A stretch of DNA of 64,000 nt from VXYL01 sp965116935 (GTDB lineage: Bacteria > Pseudomonadota > Gammaproteobacteria > Pseudomonadales > Azotimanducaceae), in contig OZ220737.1 in the NCBI GenBank assembly GCA_965116935.1, forward strand, positions 2,604,001 through 2,668,000, in the 5' to 3' direction. Under the pieces are notes generated by a model. That model did not search any database and had not been told where the DNA came from. It saw nothing but the letters and a program-made list of their open reading frames with translations. This document shows positions 7,042 through 16,196 of the stretch, piece after piece; the stretch's first letter is position 1; each line of letters starts with the position of its first letter. The position numbers and the translations under genes are program-made.

Positions 7042-8400
7042 TCATGCGAAAAGGTTGCGGATGATGAACGCCGAGAGCGCGGCTTGCACGAGGAAAATCA
7101 CCACCACCGCCCCCGTCACCCATTTGGTGGGGCGCACGCGGGCATCCATTCGCGTGCGTTGCAGATAGAGCGTGAGGAAGCTCTGCACCGGCAGCATGAA
7201 GGCGCCGAACGTCGCGCCGAATATAACGAGGCCAATCGGCTCTGGATGCACCAAATAGATCGAGCAACTGATGATGGGCATGGCGATGATGTAGCCAAGA
7301 ATCCAGCGCCGGCGCAGACGCAGATTGCTGCGGGGGATGAAACCGAAGGTCACGAGCAGGTCGGGGAATGACCGCGATCCGGCGGCGATGCCGGACAGCA
7401 CCGTGGAGAACAGGATGCAAAAGGCGCCGAAGCTGAACAGCCAAAATGACCAAGGCCCCATCGTCTCCGTGTACATGCTCGCGAGCACGGTGATGGTCTC
7501 TGTGCCGGAAGGTTGCACGCCGAGGCGATGCAGCACGCCAGCGCCCAGCGCGTAGAACGCGAGCGTCGCGCAGGTGAGGATGGCGAGCGTCATCCACACA
7601 TCTGTCTGCACCACCCGAATCCAGCCCTTGGCGCGTTGGACCCAGCCCGGCTCGTTCGGATCGCCGCCGACGAAGTTCGGATAGCCCTTCTCCACACACC
7701 AGTAGGTGTAGCCGGCGATCTCGCTCGAAGCGACACCGGTGGCGCCGTACATGGCGATGGCCAGCACCGCGTGTTCGAGCGGGAAGTCGAACGTCAGCCC
7801 GGAGAGGATGTCCGCTCCCGTTGCGCGGAACTCCGTGCCCTGCATGAGCGCTGCCGAGACTATGGTGGCGAGGGTGAAGCTAATCACCAGCACCATCATC
7901 ACCTTCTCCAGTCGGGCGTATGCCCCCGTCCAGAGAATCAGCATCACCACGATCGCGGCAATGATCGTCGCTTGCGCACCGTCCACAGGCAGCAGGAGGC
8001 CCAGAGCCTGCCCCGCGCCGCCGATGATGCCCCCCGCGGTGAGGAGTCCCGGCACGAAGCCGACCAGGCCCAGCCAAATGGGCCAAGCGATCGGCCCGTG
8101 CGGCCCCGGCAGCTTCCCGGGCATCCGGTTGAGCGCGCGTTGGTAGGTATCGCCGCTGGTGACTACATAGCGCGCCAGTTCCGCCTGGACGAGCGACTTC
8201 ACCCAGCAGGAGAACAGCACCCACCACAGCAGCACAAAGCCGGCCGCGGCGCCGAGGCCAGCGGTGAGCAGGATTTCCCCGGAACCGACGATGGAGCCGG
8301 AGACGACAATGCCGGGGCCTAGGTTCTTGAGCCGGCCACGCAGCGTCGTCGGCGGTGCACGGGTGCCGCCTTCCTGAATCGTGTAGGGGTCATCGCTCAC
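7042..8400 (-). CDS. Nramp-family-like transporter lacking the canonical metal motif
   Basis: This 452-residue multi-pass membrane protein has about 11 hydrophobic segments in the Nramp arrangement, beginning with LGPGIVVSGSIVGSGEILLT in TM1. Nramp metal transporters carry DPGN in TM1 and MPH in TM6; here the corresponding places read GSGE and MYGATG, so divalent-metal transport is doubtful. Such divergent Nramp-related proteins are common and mostly uncharacterised. It may be co-transcribed with the cytochrome gene downstream. The start at 8400 gives MSDDPYTIQEGG; the omega-amidase gene ends 12 bp upstream on the same strand. Confidence 0.8.
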   Translation of the reverse strand: MSDDPYTIQEGGTRAPPTTLRGRLKNLGPGIVVSGSIVGSGEILLTAGLGAAAGFVLLWWVLFSCWVKSLVQAELARYVVTSGDTYQRALNRMPGKLPGPHGPIAWPIWLGLVGFVPGLLTAGGIIGGAGQALGLLLPVDGAQATIIAAIVVMLILWTGAYARLEKVMMVLVISFTLATIVSAALMQGTEFRATGADILSGLTFDFPLEHAVLAIAMYGATGVASSEIAGYTYWCVEKGYPNFVGGDPNEPGWVQRAKGWIRVVQTDVWMTLAILTCATLAFYALGAGVLHRLGVQPSGTETITVLASMYTETMGPWSFWLFSFGAFCILFSTVLSGIAAGSRSFPDLLVTFGFIPRSNLRLRRRWILGYIIAMPIISCSIYLVHPEPIGLVIFGATFGAFMLPVQSFLTLYLQRTRMDARVRPTKWVTGAVVVIFLVQAALSAFIIRNLFA

Positions 8401-8412
8401 GTGAGGCCCGCA

Positions 8413-9213
8413 TCAGCTTTGGGCCTTAAGCGATAGCGTGAAGTCGTCGGCGTCCAGCCAAGCCGGAAAGTCCTCGCGATGGCGACGCAGTTCGTCGAGG
8501 TCCAGCGTGGCCGAAATCACTCCATCCCGGTCGTCCGCGGCGTGCAACACGTCGCCATACCAGCCATAGACGCCGCTGCCACCACCATACGCCACGCCGT
8601 TGCCATCGACCCCGACGCGATTGACCGCAATGACGTAGCACTGGTTCTCTACCGCCCGGGCGCGGAGCAGCGCGTCCCAAGCGGCCTGTCGGGCAGCAGG
8701 CCAGTTCGCGACGCAAATGATCGCATCGAACTCCGGCACGCTGCCGCTGACGCGGTTGCGCATCCACACCGGAAAGCGCAGGTCGTAGCACACCACCGGC
8801 AGGAAGCGCCAGCCGCCAAGGCAGACGACCACCCGGTCGGTGCCCGGCGCATAGTGCTCATGCTCGTCAGCCATTCGAAAAGGGTGCCGCTTGTCGTAGT
8901 GAACGATCGGCTCGCCCGGTCGTGCCCAGAGGAAGCGGTTGAAGCAACGCCCGCCATCGGCGATGGCAACGCTGCCGGCCAGCGTCAGTGCGCGTTCGGT
9001 GGCCGCATCAGACATCCAGCGCACCGTCTCGCCAGCCATGGTTTCGCACATCTCGCTCGCACTCATGGTGAAGCCGGTGCTGAACATCTCCGGCAGCACA
9101 GCGAGGTCACCGCCCGACACCGAACCAAGGCGTTCGTCGAACAGGCGGCGATTGGCTGCCGGGTCGTGCCAATGCGGTGCCGTCTGCACCAAGTGCACTT
9201 CAAGCTTCGACAC
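8413..9213 (-). CDS. yafV: Carbon-nitrogen hydrolase, omega-amidase (YafV/Nit2) type
   Basis: The nitrilase-superfamily triad is visible: Glu in LPEMFSTGF, Lys in YDKRHPF and Cys in VVCYDLRFP. The length (266 residues) and FSTGF motif match the omega-amidase branch, which hydrolyses alpha-ketoglutaramate and related amides. The gene directly upstream on the same strand is a methionine/glutamine-type aminotransferase. Together they fit the known pairing in which transamination of 2-oxo-4-methylthiobutyrate with glutamine yields an omega-amide for this enzyme to remove (methionine salvage). Substrate specificity is inferred from the pair. Confidence 0.88.
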   Translation of the reverse strand: MSKLEVHLVQTAPHWHDPAANRRLFDERLGSVSGGDLAVLPEMFSTGFTMSASEMCETMAGETVRWMSDAATERALTLAGSVAIADGGRCFNRFLWARPGEPIVHYDKRHPFRMADEHEHYAPGTDRVVVCLGGWRFLPVVCYDLRFPVWMRNRVSGSVPEFDAIICVANWPAARQAAWDALLRARAVENQCYVIAVNRVGVDGNGVAYGGGSGVYGWYGDVLHAADDRDGVISATLDLDELRRHREDFPAWLDADDFTLSLKAQS

Positions 9214-9236
9214 CTACCCTCCCGTCGTTGCGCCGC

Positions 9237-10382
9237 CTACAGGGCGCTCAGGATTTGTGCAGCCTGCGCCAAGGTCGAATCGTCCTTGGCGAAGCAGAAG
9301 CGCAGATAGCGTTGCTCCGGCGGCTCGTCGTAGAAGATCGACACCGGAATCGAAGCCACCTTGTGCTCCACGGTCCAGCGCCGGGCAAGGTCGGCGTCGT
9401 GCTCGTTCGTGATGGCGCCGTAGTCGAGAAGTTGAAAGAAGGTGCCCTTCGACGGCTGCAACCGGAACCGGGACTCGCCGAGCAACGCGCAGAAAAGGTC
9501 GCGCTTGGCCTGATAGAAGGCCGGCAGCTCCTCGTGATGTTCCGGGCATTCGACGAGAAAGTCAGCGATGCCGTGCTGCAAGGGCGTGGGCGTGGTGAAG
9601 TTGACGAACTGATGGATGCGCCGAAACTCCGCCGAGAGCGGCGCCGGCGCGACGCAATAGCCCACTTTCCAGCCGGTGGTGTGGTTGGTCTTGCCGAACG
9701 AGGAGACGACGAAGCTGCGCGCGAAGAGATCGGGATAGCGAACCAGGCTCTCGTGGCGGCGGCCGTCGAAGACGATGTGCTCGTACACCTCGTCGGAGAC
9801 GACATAGATGTCGCGGTCAGCGATGGCGGCGCGGAGCCCCTCGATGTCGCTCTCGTCCCACGCCGCGCCGGTGGGGTTGTGCGGCGAGTTGACGACCAGC
9901 AGCCGGGTTCGCTCGCCGATGGCATCTGCCACCCGGTCCCAGTCGATGCGGAAGTCCGGGGCAGACAGCGGCAGGTGTTTGCAGGTTCCACCGGCCAGCG
10001 TCACCGCGGGTTCGTAGGAGTCGTAGCAAGGATCGAAGACGATGGCCTCGTCTCCGGCGCGAATCACCGCATGGATGGCGCAGAAGAGCGCTTCGGTGGC
10101 GCCGGACGAAACCGTGACCTCGCTTTCCGAGTCCACCTTGGTGTCGTATTGCGCTGCCACCTTAGCGGCGATCGCGGCCCTCAGCGGCTCGATGCCGCTC
10201 ATCGGCGGATACTGGTTGTAGCCAGCCTGGATGTAGTGGTTGACGCGTTCCAAGAGCTTGGGCGGCGCACCGAAGTCCGGATAGCCCTGCGAGAGGTTGA
10301 TGGCGCCTTCGTCGGCAGCAAGCTTCGACATGATCGTGAAGATCGTCGTGCCCACCGCCGGCAGCTTGCTCTGAAGTGGCAA
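9237..10382 (-). CDS. PLP-dependent methionine aminotransferase (YbdL-like)
   Basis: This fold-type I aminotransferase has NLSQGYPDF near the N-terminus, NSPHNPTG in the middle, and the Schiff-base lysine in SSFGKTNHTTGWKVGY. Similarity is closest to the YbdL/kynurenine aminotransferase III group, which uses methionine and glutamine. The frame extends another 650 bp upstream without stops, but homology begins at LQSKLPAVGTTIF. The nearest usable codon is TTG at 10380-10382, giving 381 residues, the normal family length. It lies 23 bp upstream of the omega-amidase gene and is probably in the same transcript. Confidence 0.88.
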   Translation of the reverse strand: MPLQSKLPAVGTTIFTIMSKLAADEGAINLSQGYPDFGAPPKLLERVNHYIQAGYNQYPPMSGIEPLRAAIAAKVAAQYDTKVDSESEVTVSSGATEALFCAIHAVIRAGDEAIVFDPCYDSYEPAVTLAGGTCKHLPLSAPDFRIDWDRVADAIGERTRLLVVNSPHNPTGAAWDESDIEGLRAAIADRDIYVVSDEVYEHIVFDGRRHESLVRYPDLFARSFVVSSFGKTNHTTGWKVGYCVAPAPLSAEFRRIHQFVNFTTPTPLQHGIADFLVECPEHHEELPAFYQAKRDLFCALLGESRFRLQPSKGTFFQLLDYGAITNEHDADLARRWTVEHKVASIPVSIFYDEPPEQRYLRFCFAKDDSTLAQAAQILSAL

Positions 10383-10514
10383 TGGCCAAGCCCACGGAAA
10401 GTCCCCGCCATTGTGGCACAGTACGCCGCTCGGGCAGGTTGCATTTGCCCCTCGGTTGACCTCCTTGACCTTTTTCCTGCTGTCGCGGATGGCTCTGGCA
10501 ACCGGCGATGTTCT

Positions 10515-10620
10515 GGACGGAGGGCGTCCCGCCCTCCATCGCGCCGCAAGGCGCGCTAAAACACTCGCGGCACTGGCAAGATGCGTGCCCTTGCGGGCCC
10601 GACGGAGGCCGGGGCAGGTC
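10515..10620. repeat. Palindromic repeat (GGAGGGCG-TCCCGCCCTCC family) in the aminotransferase/amidohydrolase gap
   Basis: The 364-bp divergent gap 10383-10746 contains GGAGGGCGTCCCGCCCTCC followed by the GC-rich hairpin GCGCCGCAAGGCGC, then CAAGATGCGTGCCCTTGCGGGC. Near-identical blocks occur at 13050 and 37369, and diverged ones at 55251 and 59813. No gene is apparent in the gap. It must also hold the promoters of both flanking genes, but none is clear by eye. Confidence 0.65.
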
Positions 10621-10746
10621 GAATCTGAGACCAGCGCCCCCTCTGTCCAGTTCCGTTGCCGTAGAGAGCAGGGTGGGCGAAGGACTTGCGCCAGCATCCC
10701 CGCTCGCGCAATGCTCCGGCAACACAGCCGAGAACCGGAGCGCCAC

Positions 10747-11916
10747 ATGCCCCTCGTCGATGCCATCGAACAGCAGCAGGAAGAGCTCACCCGTTGGCGC
10801 CGGGACATCCATGCCCATCCCGAACTCGGTTTCGAGGAGCATCGAACCTCGGAGTTCGTCGCCGCCAAGCTCGAGGAGTTTGGAGTGCAGGTGCATCGGG
10901 GCATTGGTGGCACCGGGGTGGTGGGCGTGCTGCGCGTCGGCAACGAGACCAAGTCCATTGGCCTGCGCGCCGATATGGATGCCCTGCCTATCCTCGAGGA
11001 GAACACCTTCGACCATCGCTCCCGCCACGACGGCCACATGCATGCCTGCGGTCACGATGGCCATACGGTGATGCTGCTCGGTGCGGCCAAGTACCTCTCC
11101 GAAACCCGCAACTTCCGCGGCCAGGTCAACTTCATCTTCCAACCGGCGGAAGAGGGCATCGGCGGCGCCAAGGCGATGGTGGACGACGGACTCTTTCGCA
11201 ACTTCCCCTGCGACATCCTGTTCGCCATGCACAACGCGCCGGGGATGCCGGTGGGCAGCTTCGGCGTGAAGAAGGGCGTCGTCACCGCTGCCGGCGCCTT
11301 CTTCGACATCGAGATCAAGGGCCGCGGCGCCCACGGTGCCTACCCGCAGCACGGCGTCGATCCCGTGGTCGTCGGTGCGCAGATGGTGAATGCCATCCAG
11401 AGCATCGTCTCGCGCAACGTCGGCCCCACCGAAGCGGCGGTGGTTTCCATCACCCAGTTCCACGCCGGCGATGCCTACAACGTCATCCCCGCCAGCGCGC
11501 ACCTATCGGGCACGGCGCGCACCTTTTCGAAGTCCGTTATGGAGCGCGTGCAGGAGCGCATGACCGAACTTGCCCAAACCGTGGCCGCCGGCTTCGGCGC
11601 CACCGCGGAAGTGGACTTCCGCACCATCTTCCACCCGGTGGTCAACGACGAAAACGCCGCCGAAATCGCCGGGCAAGTCTGTGACGGCCTCGTCGGATCA
11701 AACAACGTCCGTCGCGACCTCTCCGCCGGCACCGGCTCGGAGGACTTCTCCTTCATGCTTGAGGAGGTGCCCGGCTGCTACCTCCTGATCGGCAACAGCG
11801 ACGACGACCACCAACGCCCGGTTCACAACCCCGGCTACGACTTCAACGACCTGGCGCTATCGGGCGGCGCCAGCTTCTTCGCCAAGGTAGTGGAACACCA
11901 TTTGGAAGCCGAGTAG
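10747..11916 (+). CDS. M20 family amidohydrolase/peptidase (hippurate hydrolase type)
   Basis: The 389-residue enzyme shows the M20D pattern: DIHAHPELGFEE at the N-terminus, LRADMDALPI, the metal-binding HACGHDGHT, QPAEEG with the general-base glutamate, and GSEDFSFM near the C-terminus. Relatives remove N-acyl groups from amino acids, or hydrolyse indole-acetyl-amino acids or hippurate; the substrate is open. ATG 10747 was chosen because the preceding open frame lacks homology and CCGGAG lies about 8 nt upstream. The polysaccharide-deacetylase-like gene follows after only 3 bp, suggesting an operon. Confidence 0.9.
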   Translation: MPLVDAIEQQQEELTRWRRDIHAHPELGFEEHRTSEFVAAKLEEFGVQVHRGIGGTGVVGVLRVGNETKSIGLRADMDALPILEENTFDHRSRHDGHMHACGHDGHTVMLLGAAKYLSETRNFRGQVNFIFQPAEEGIGGAKAMVDDGLFRNFPCDILFAMHNAPGMPVGSFGVKKGVVTAAGAFFDIEIKGRGAHGAYPQHGVDPVVVGAQMVNAIQSIVSRNVGPTEAAVVSITQFHAGDAYNVIPASAHLSGTARTFSKSVMERVQERMTELAQTVAAGFGATAEVDFRTIFHPVVNDENAAEIAGQVCDGLVGSNNVRRDLSAGTGSEDFSFMLEEVPGCYLLIGNSDDDHQRPVHNPGYDFNDLALSGGASFFAKVVEHHLEAE

Positions 11917-11919
11917 TCG

Positions 11920-12837
11920 ATGCGTCGCACCACAGGCAGCGCTGCCAACGCAGACGAGCCATGGACCTGGCCCGAAGAACGCTGGCGCCCCGTGGTGGAG
12001 AAAGTGCGCGCTGGACGGTCGCTCAAGCCCGCCGCATGGCCAGAGGGCGCCCGATGCGCGGTGGCGCTTTCCTTCGACTCCGACCATGAAACGCTCACCC
12101 TGCGCACCGGCGAAGGCTCTCCCGGCCGGCTGAGCCAAGGCCAATACGGCGCTCGCGCCGGCGTTCCGCGAATCTTGCGGCTGCTGAATCGCTACGACGT
12201 GCCGGCCACGTTCTTCGTGCCTGCCGTCACCGCCATGCTGTATCCGGACGAGCAACGAGCGGTGATTGGCGACGGCCACGAGATCGGCATCCACTCCTGG
12301 ATCCACGAGCGCAACTCCACCCTTCCCCCGGCGGAAGAGCGCGAAGTGCAGATGCGCGCCGCCGACAAGCTCGAAGAGATCGCAGGTCAGCGCCCCGTCG
12401 GAGTCCGCACGGCGTCATGGGATTTCTCGCCCCATACGCTGGCCATCACCCGCGAGATGGGGCTCCTCTACGACTCATCGCTCATGGCCGACGACGACCC
12501 CTATGAACTGCTCGAAGACGGCGAGCCTACCGGAATCGTCGAACTCCCCGTGGAATGGATCCGCGACGACTACCCCTACTGGCCGATGGACCGCTTCGGC
12601 GTCCTCCGCCCAACCATCTCGCCTTCCGGCGTGCTCGAAGTCTTCCGCCGCGAGTTCGACGGCGCCTACGCGGAAGGCGGCCTGTTCCTCTTAACCATGC
12701 ACCCCCACATCACCGGCCACCGCTCCCGCATTCAGGTGCTCGAACAACTCATCCACCACATCCGCTCGCACTCCGGCGTCTGGTTCGCCACCCACGCCGA
12801 AATCGCAACCTACTGCCGCGAGCAAGCAAGCATGTAA
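11920..12837 (+). CDS. Polysaccharide deacetylase (NodB-homology) family protein
   Basis: The 305-residue protein has the NodB-like elements: ALSFDSDHET (metal-binding Asp/His), GHEIGIHSWIHER (second and third ligands) and a C-terminal LTMHPHITGHRSR. The arrangement resembles the cytosolic amidohydrolase-like (PuuE/allantoinase-type) branch more than exported chitin deacetylases, and there is no signal peptide. Adjacency to an M20 amidohydrolase three bases upstream suggests a joint role in breaking amide bonds of a small molecule. The exact substrate is unknown. Confidence 0.85.
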   Translation: MRRTTGSAANADEPWTWPEERWRPVVEKVRAGRSLKPAAWPEGARCAVALSFDSDHETLTLRTGEGSPGRLSQGQYGARAGVPRILRLLNRYDVPATFFVPAVTAMLYPDEQRAVIGDGHEIGIHSWIHERNSTLPPAEEREVQMRAADKLEEIAGQRPVGVRTASWDFSPHTLAITREMGLLYDSSLMADDDPYELLEDGEPTGIVELPVEWIRDDYPYWPMDRFGVLRPTISPSGVLEVFRREFDGAYAEGGLFLLTMHPHITGHRSRIQVLEQLIHHIRSHSGVWFATHAEIATYCREQASM

Positions 12838-12870
12838 TGCCCATGCACGTCTCGCCGTTCGTGCCAGTCG

Positions 12871-13140
12871 GCGGGACACCCGATCCGCGACGCCACAACC
12901 CTGCCAGGCGAGGGTGAAGGGAGGACATCGCCCTCAAGCGTGCCGCAGGCGCGCACGCAGCGGAGTCGGCCAAAGCTCACGCACCAGCGTTCCAGACACG
13001 CCATGGCGGGACACCCGACCTGCGACGGCACAACCCTGCCAGGCGAGGGCCCGGAGGGAGGGCGTCTCGCCCTCCAAGCGTGCCGCAGGCGCGCACGCAG
13101 CGGAGTCGGCCGAATCCTACACTCCAGCGTTCCAGACAAC
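12871..13140. repeat. Two tandem ~135-bp repeat copies
   Basis: Copy 1 (12871-13005) and copy 2 (13006-13140) both run GCGGGACACCCGA, CACAACCCTGCCAGGCGAGGG, a palindrome core, GCGTGCCGCAGGCGCGCACGC, CGGAGTCGGCC and CCAGCGTTCCAGACA. Copy 2 has a cleaner GGAGGGAGGGCGTCTCGCCCTCC core; copy 1 is degraded there. They fill the gap between two convergent genes (12838-13162), where no coding sequence is credible. Confidence 0.75.
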
Positions 13141-13162
13141 GCCAAAGAAGCGCCGGCCCAAG

Positions 13163-14269
13163 TTAGATGCCGAGATTCAACAGGTTGTAGTTCTTGAGCA
13201 CCGTTTCCCGGGTTTCCTCACTCCAGCGGTTCTGCGCCTCCTCGCCCTTGAGCGGCAGGTAGTCGTAGGGCACCTCCTCCGGAAAGCGTTGGGATCGAGC
13301 GTCGATCGCGAGCCCAATCACCCGCGAGCGTTGGTGGATGCGGGCCTCGTCGTACACCACCGCCTCGCCATTGGGCCGCCGCTTGGCCACATTCAGCACC
13401 GCATCGCGGCGGTGGAAGCCGAAGACGATGGAGACGCGGCGGTCTTCCGACGTGTTTGCGAAGGAGCCGTGCAAGGCCTGGCGGTTGCAGATGGCGATGT
13501 CGCCGGGTTCGCACAGCATGGGCACGGCGTCCGGCAGGCGGTCGCTGCCGCACGCCGCCACTTCTGCCTTGATGTCGATCTTGCCGCGCTTGTGGCTGCC
13601 CGGCACCACCCAGAGGGCGTTCTGTGGAGTGGTTCGGCAAAGCTGCGCCATGAAGTTGAAGCCGTGGATGCCCTCGTCCCACTGCGGGTGGTTCCAGTGC
13701 GTGGTGCCGTCTTGGTGCCACGCCACCGAAGTGCCGAGGCCCGGCTCCTTGATCCAGATGGAGTCGCCGAAGGGGGCGAAGTCCTTGCCGTTGATGGCCT
13801 CCGTTGCCTTCAGCAACTGCGGGTGGCCGTATAGGCGCAGGCAAGAGTCCATCACCTGCAGGATGCTATTGATGAAGAAGACGGTGTGGCGCGGCGCGTC
13901 TGCCGCCGGCCTTGGCTCCGACATCTTCGCGGGATGGCGGCCGAAGTTCGCGTCGGTGCCGCCGTAGGGATCGGAGAGGGGCTTGCCGAAGGAGAACACG
14001 GGCGTGGTGAAGGCTTCGCCGAAAGCGCGGCGACCGCTGCGGTCCAGTTCGGAGTCCGGCGCGACCGGAGCCCGATCCAGCAACTCGGCGAGTTCCGAAC
14101 GCAAGTCGCCGAGCTCGCCGGTGCCCAACACGCCCTCGAAGACATAGAACCCGTGCTGCCAATAGGAAGCCAGCGCATCGGGGTCGAGCGTGCCATCGTC
14201 GGCAAATCGTAGCGGCCCGCGATTGCCCAGCGCATAGGCACGTTCCTCGCCCGCCGCAAAGTAGTCCAT
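13163..14269 (-). CDS. Phytanoyl-CoA dioxygenase (PhyH) family protein
   Basis: This is a 368-residue Fe(II)/2-oxoglutarate oxygenase. The metal-binding pair HxD is in SVAWHQDGTTHW and the distal histidine in ICNRQALHGSF. VVPGSHKRG and a later arginine-containing strand (RRVSIVFGFHRR) fit the 2-oxoglutarate site. The start ATG overlaps the stop of the upstream methyltransferase gene (TGATG), implying translational coupling. PhyH-type proteins hydroxylate diverse small molecules; the presence of a homocysteine methyltransferase-like gene and a GST-like gene in the same run suggests processing of a methylated or sulfur compound, but this is speculation. Confidence 0.88.
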   Translation of the reverse strand: MDYFAAGEERAYALGNRGPLRFADDGTLDPDALASYWQHGFYVFEGVLGTGELGDLRSELAELLDRAPVAPDSELDRSGRRAFGEAFTTPVFSFGKPLSDPYGGTDANFGRHPAKMSEPRPAADAPRHTVFFINSILQVMDSCLRLYGHPQLLKATEAINGKDFAPFGDSIWIKEPGLGTSVAWHQDGTTHWNHPQWDEGIHGFNFMAQLCRTTPQNALWVVPGSHKRGKIDIKAEVAACGSDRLPDAVPMLCEPGDIAICNRQALHGSFANTSEDRRVSIVFGFHRRDAVLNVAKRRPNGEAVVYDEARIHQRSRVIGLAIDARSQRFPEEVPYDYLPLKGEEAQNRWSEETRETVLKNYNLLNLGI

Positions 14270-15342
14270 CAAGAGCCCTCGGTCGCCAGCGGCCGTTGGC
14301 CCGGCCGGTCGGGCAATTCGTCCACCATGGCTCGAATGTGGTGAATCGTGGTGCCGCAACACCCGCCGATGATCTGAACCCCATGCTCCACCCAAGTCCG
14401 GCAATGGCGGGCGAAATCGTCCGGAGCGACAGGCATCGGGCCGTTGGTCACGGCATCGAAGCCGAGCGCCTCCGGATAGGCCATCACCGGCCCGTCCCAT
14501 CGCCTGAACAACACCTCAAGGCCAGGCGTCGTGGAAGGGAAGGAACTGTGCATGATCCCAATCGCCTGCGGCGCCAGCGCGCAAAGCGCATCGATGATGG
14601 TCTCCAGGGGTTCGGTCGGGTACCGCCGCTCGAAGTCAGACGGCAGGTTCGGGCGTTCCTCAGCCGCCATGTCCCAGCCGACCATCTTGCCGTCAGCACC
14701 CCGGCTGGTACTGATTCCCACCCAAACCGGCAACCCGGTGGCGACAGCCGCCGCCATGAGACGGGTCGCGTGGTGAACGTCCTGCATCATCTCCAAAAGC
14801 AGCAAGTCGCAACCTGCTTCGGCCAGCGCGTCCGCCATCTCCCGATAGTTCGCCGCCTCCTGCTCCGGCGATGGCAGATGCTCGGGGTCGGCCATCACGG
14901 TTCCAGGCACCCACGCGACCGTGTTCGACAACGAACCGGCGACCGCCACGGGCCGATCCGGCGCCGCCTGATCGAGCGCCTGCCGGGCAAGCTCCACACC
15001 CCGCCTCGTGATGGCCGGTGCGTCGTCACCGTGACCTATGGCCGCGAGCACATGCCGACAGGTGGCAAAGGTGTTGGCGGTGATTACATCCGCCCCTGCC
15101 TCAAGATAGGACGCGTGAACCTGCCGCACGGTGTCGGGATGCGTCCGGTTCGCCATCCCACACCACGCCACGGCATCCATCTCCCCACCACAGCGCTCGA
15201 TCTCCGAGCCAATCGCGCCGTCAAGCACGACGAGATCGCCATCGGCAAGTTTCTGCTCGAGAATCACCGGCCGCTCTGTTTCCCTGCCGTCCTGTCGCAA
15301 TCTTACGCGCCTTGCCGCGCGAGCGAGGGTGAGACGCCCCAC
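14269..15342 (-). CDS. Homocysteine S-methyltransferase family protein
   Basis: The 357-residue protein has the Hcy-methyltransferase fold hallmarks: VLDGAIGSEIE at the start of the barrel, ADVITANTF, and the zinc-binding GGCCGT near the C-terminus, with the first zinc cysteine probably upstream. Relatives use S-methylmethionine, betaine or other donors. The N-terminal ~25 residues (RAARRVRLRQDG) fall in sequence resembling the local palindromic repeat and lack homology, so a start nearer VILEQKLADGD is possible. It overlaps the downstream dioxygenase by one base. Confidence 0.85.
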   Translation of the reverse strand: MGRLTLARAARRVRLRQDGRETERPVILEQKLADGDLVVLDGAIGSEIERCGGEMDAVAWCGMANRTHPDTVRQVHASYLEAGADVITANTFATCRHVLAAIGHGDDAPAITRRGVELARQALDQAAPDRPVAVAGSLSNTVAWVPGTVMADPEHLPSPEQEAANYREMADALAEAGCDLLLLEMMQDVHHATRLMAAAVATGLPVWVGISTSRGADGKMVGWDMAAEERPNLPSDFERRYPTEPLETIIDALCALAPQAIGIMHSSFPSTTPGLEVLFRRWDGPVMAYPEALGFDAVTNGPMPVAPDDFARHCRTWVEHGVQIIGGCCGTTIHHIRAMVDELPDRPGQRPLATEGS

Positions 15343-15352
15343 CCAGGGCCGG

Positions 15353-16153
15353 TCATCCGGCCGCCACCTTCCGTCGATACCAGTTCAGATACGTCCCCAT
15401 GTGCTTCGCGAATGCCTCGGTTTCGCTAAGCCACAGCATGTGGGCAAACGCCTTGGGATACTCGTCGGCACCGGCCTCGCTCACCGGCCGCAGCCCCGCC
15501 TTGCCAAGCTCCTCCTCGTAGTGCCCTTCCCGCAAGAACTGGGCGAAGTCGCACACGAACGAAATGTCGGCGATGCTCAAGTCGTCGCCAGCCAAAAGCG
15601 CCGTGCGACCAAGCGCACTCTCGACGCCAGCTAGATAGAACTCGTAAGCCGCCGCCATGCGTCCATGCGTGGCGGCATCCGGCTCGCGCATAGCCAGCAG
15701 ATACACCTGCGCTTCCCGCGCAAACACGAGATTGGCATCAAGAAAGCTGTCGATCCTCGAAGCCTCGTAGTCATCGCGCCCATACAGTGAGCGAGCGCTC
15801 GTCCCCTGTCGGGCAACGGCCCGCAGAATGCTGTTCGACTCGAAGACGCCCACCTCGCCACCCGGGCTGAACGCCGCCGGCACGGTTCCGAACGGATGCG
15901 CGGCGAGGAAGGCATCTGTCTTGAACAATGTTCCCGAAAAGCCCCTACGTCCCGTACGCGCGTGGGGGCTGTCCGCCGTGCGCTCCTGCTCATCGAGCGG
16001 CCGGGCCTCGTAGTCCCACAGCCAAGTGCCGAGACTCGCCCCCTCGTCCCCACTCACCTCCACTTCGACGCCACAGAGGTCCGCCGCGATCAGTGCCTTC
16101 CACACCCGCGGGTTCGGCAAATACGAGAAAACTCTCAAAACCGGTGCTGCCAT
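15353..16153 (-). CDS. Glutathione S-transferase-like protein
   Basis: The 266-residue protein has a thioredoxin-like N-terminal half (VLRVFSYLPNPRVWKALIAA, later FGTVPAAFSPGGEVGVFESNSILR, with the cis-proline and the glutathione gamma-glutamyl contact ES). An all-helical C-terminal half includes LAGDDLSIADISF, the canonical N-capping box of GSTs. Function could be conjugation, dehalogenation or isomerisation. It lies 10 bp upstream of the methyltransferase gene on the same strand and probably heads that operon. Confidence 0.85.
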   Translation of the reverse strand: MAAPVLRVFSYLPNPRVWKALIAADLCGVEVEVSGDEGASLGTWLWDYEARPLDEQERTADSPHARTGRRGFSGTLFKTDAFLAAHPFGTVPAAFSPGGEVGVFESNSILRAVARQGTSARSLYGRDDYEASRIDSFLDANLVFAREAQVYLLAMREPDAATHGRMAAAYEFYLAGVESALGRTALLAGDDLSIADISFVCDFAQFLREGHYEEELGKAGLRPVSEAGADEYPKAFAHMLWLSETEAFAKHMGTYLNWYRRKVAAG

Positions 16154-16196
16154 TCGTTCCTGCCTATCGTTGCGTCGGTTGTTCGGGAGATTGGCT

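Noticed and set aside
10383..11039. N-terminal extension of the aminotransferase to 600 residues
   Set aside because: The extra ~219 residues are translated from the intergenic repeat and the antisense of the amidohydrolase gene, and show no homology.
10515..13140. CRISPR array suggested by repeated GC-rich blocks
   Set aside because: The repeats are palindromic, dispersed and irregularly spaced, with no regular spacers and no cas genes in the window.
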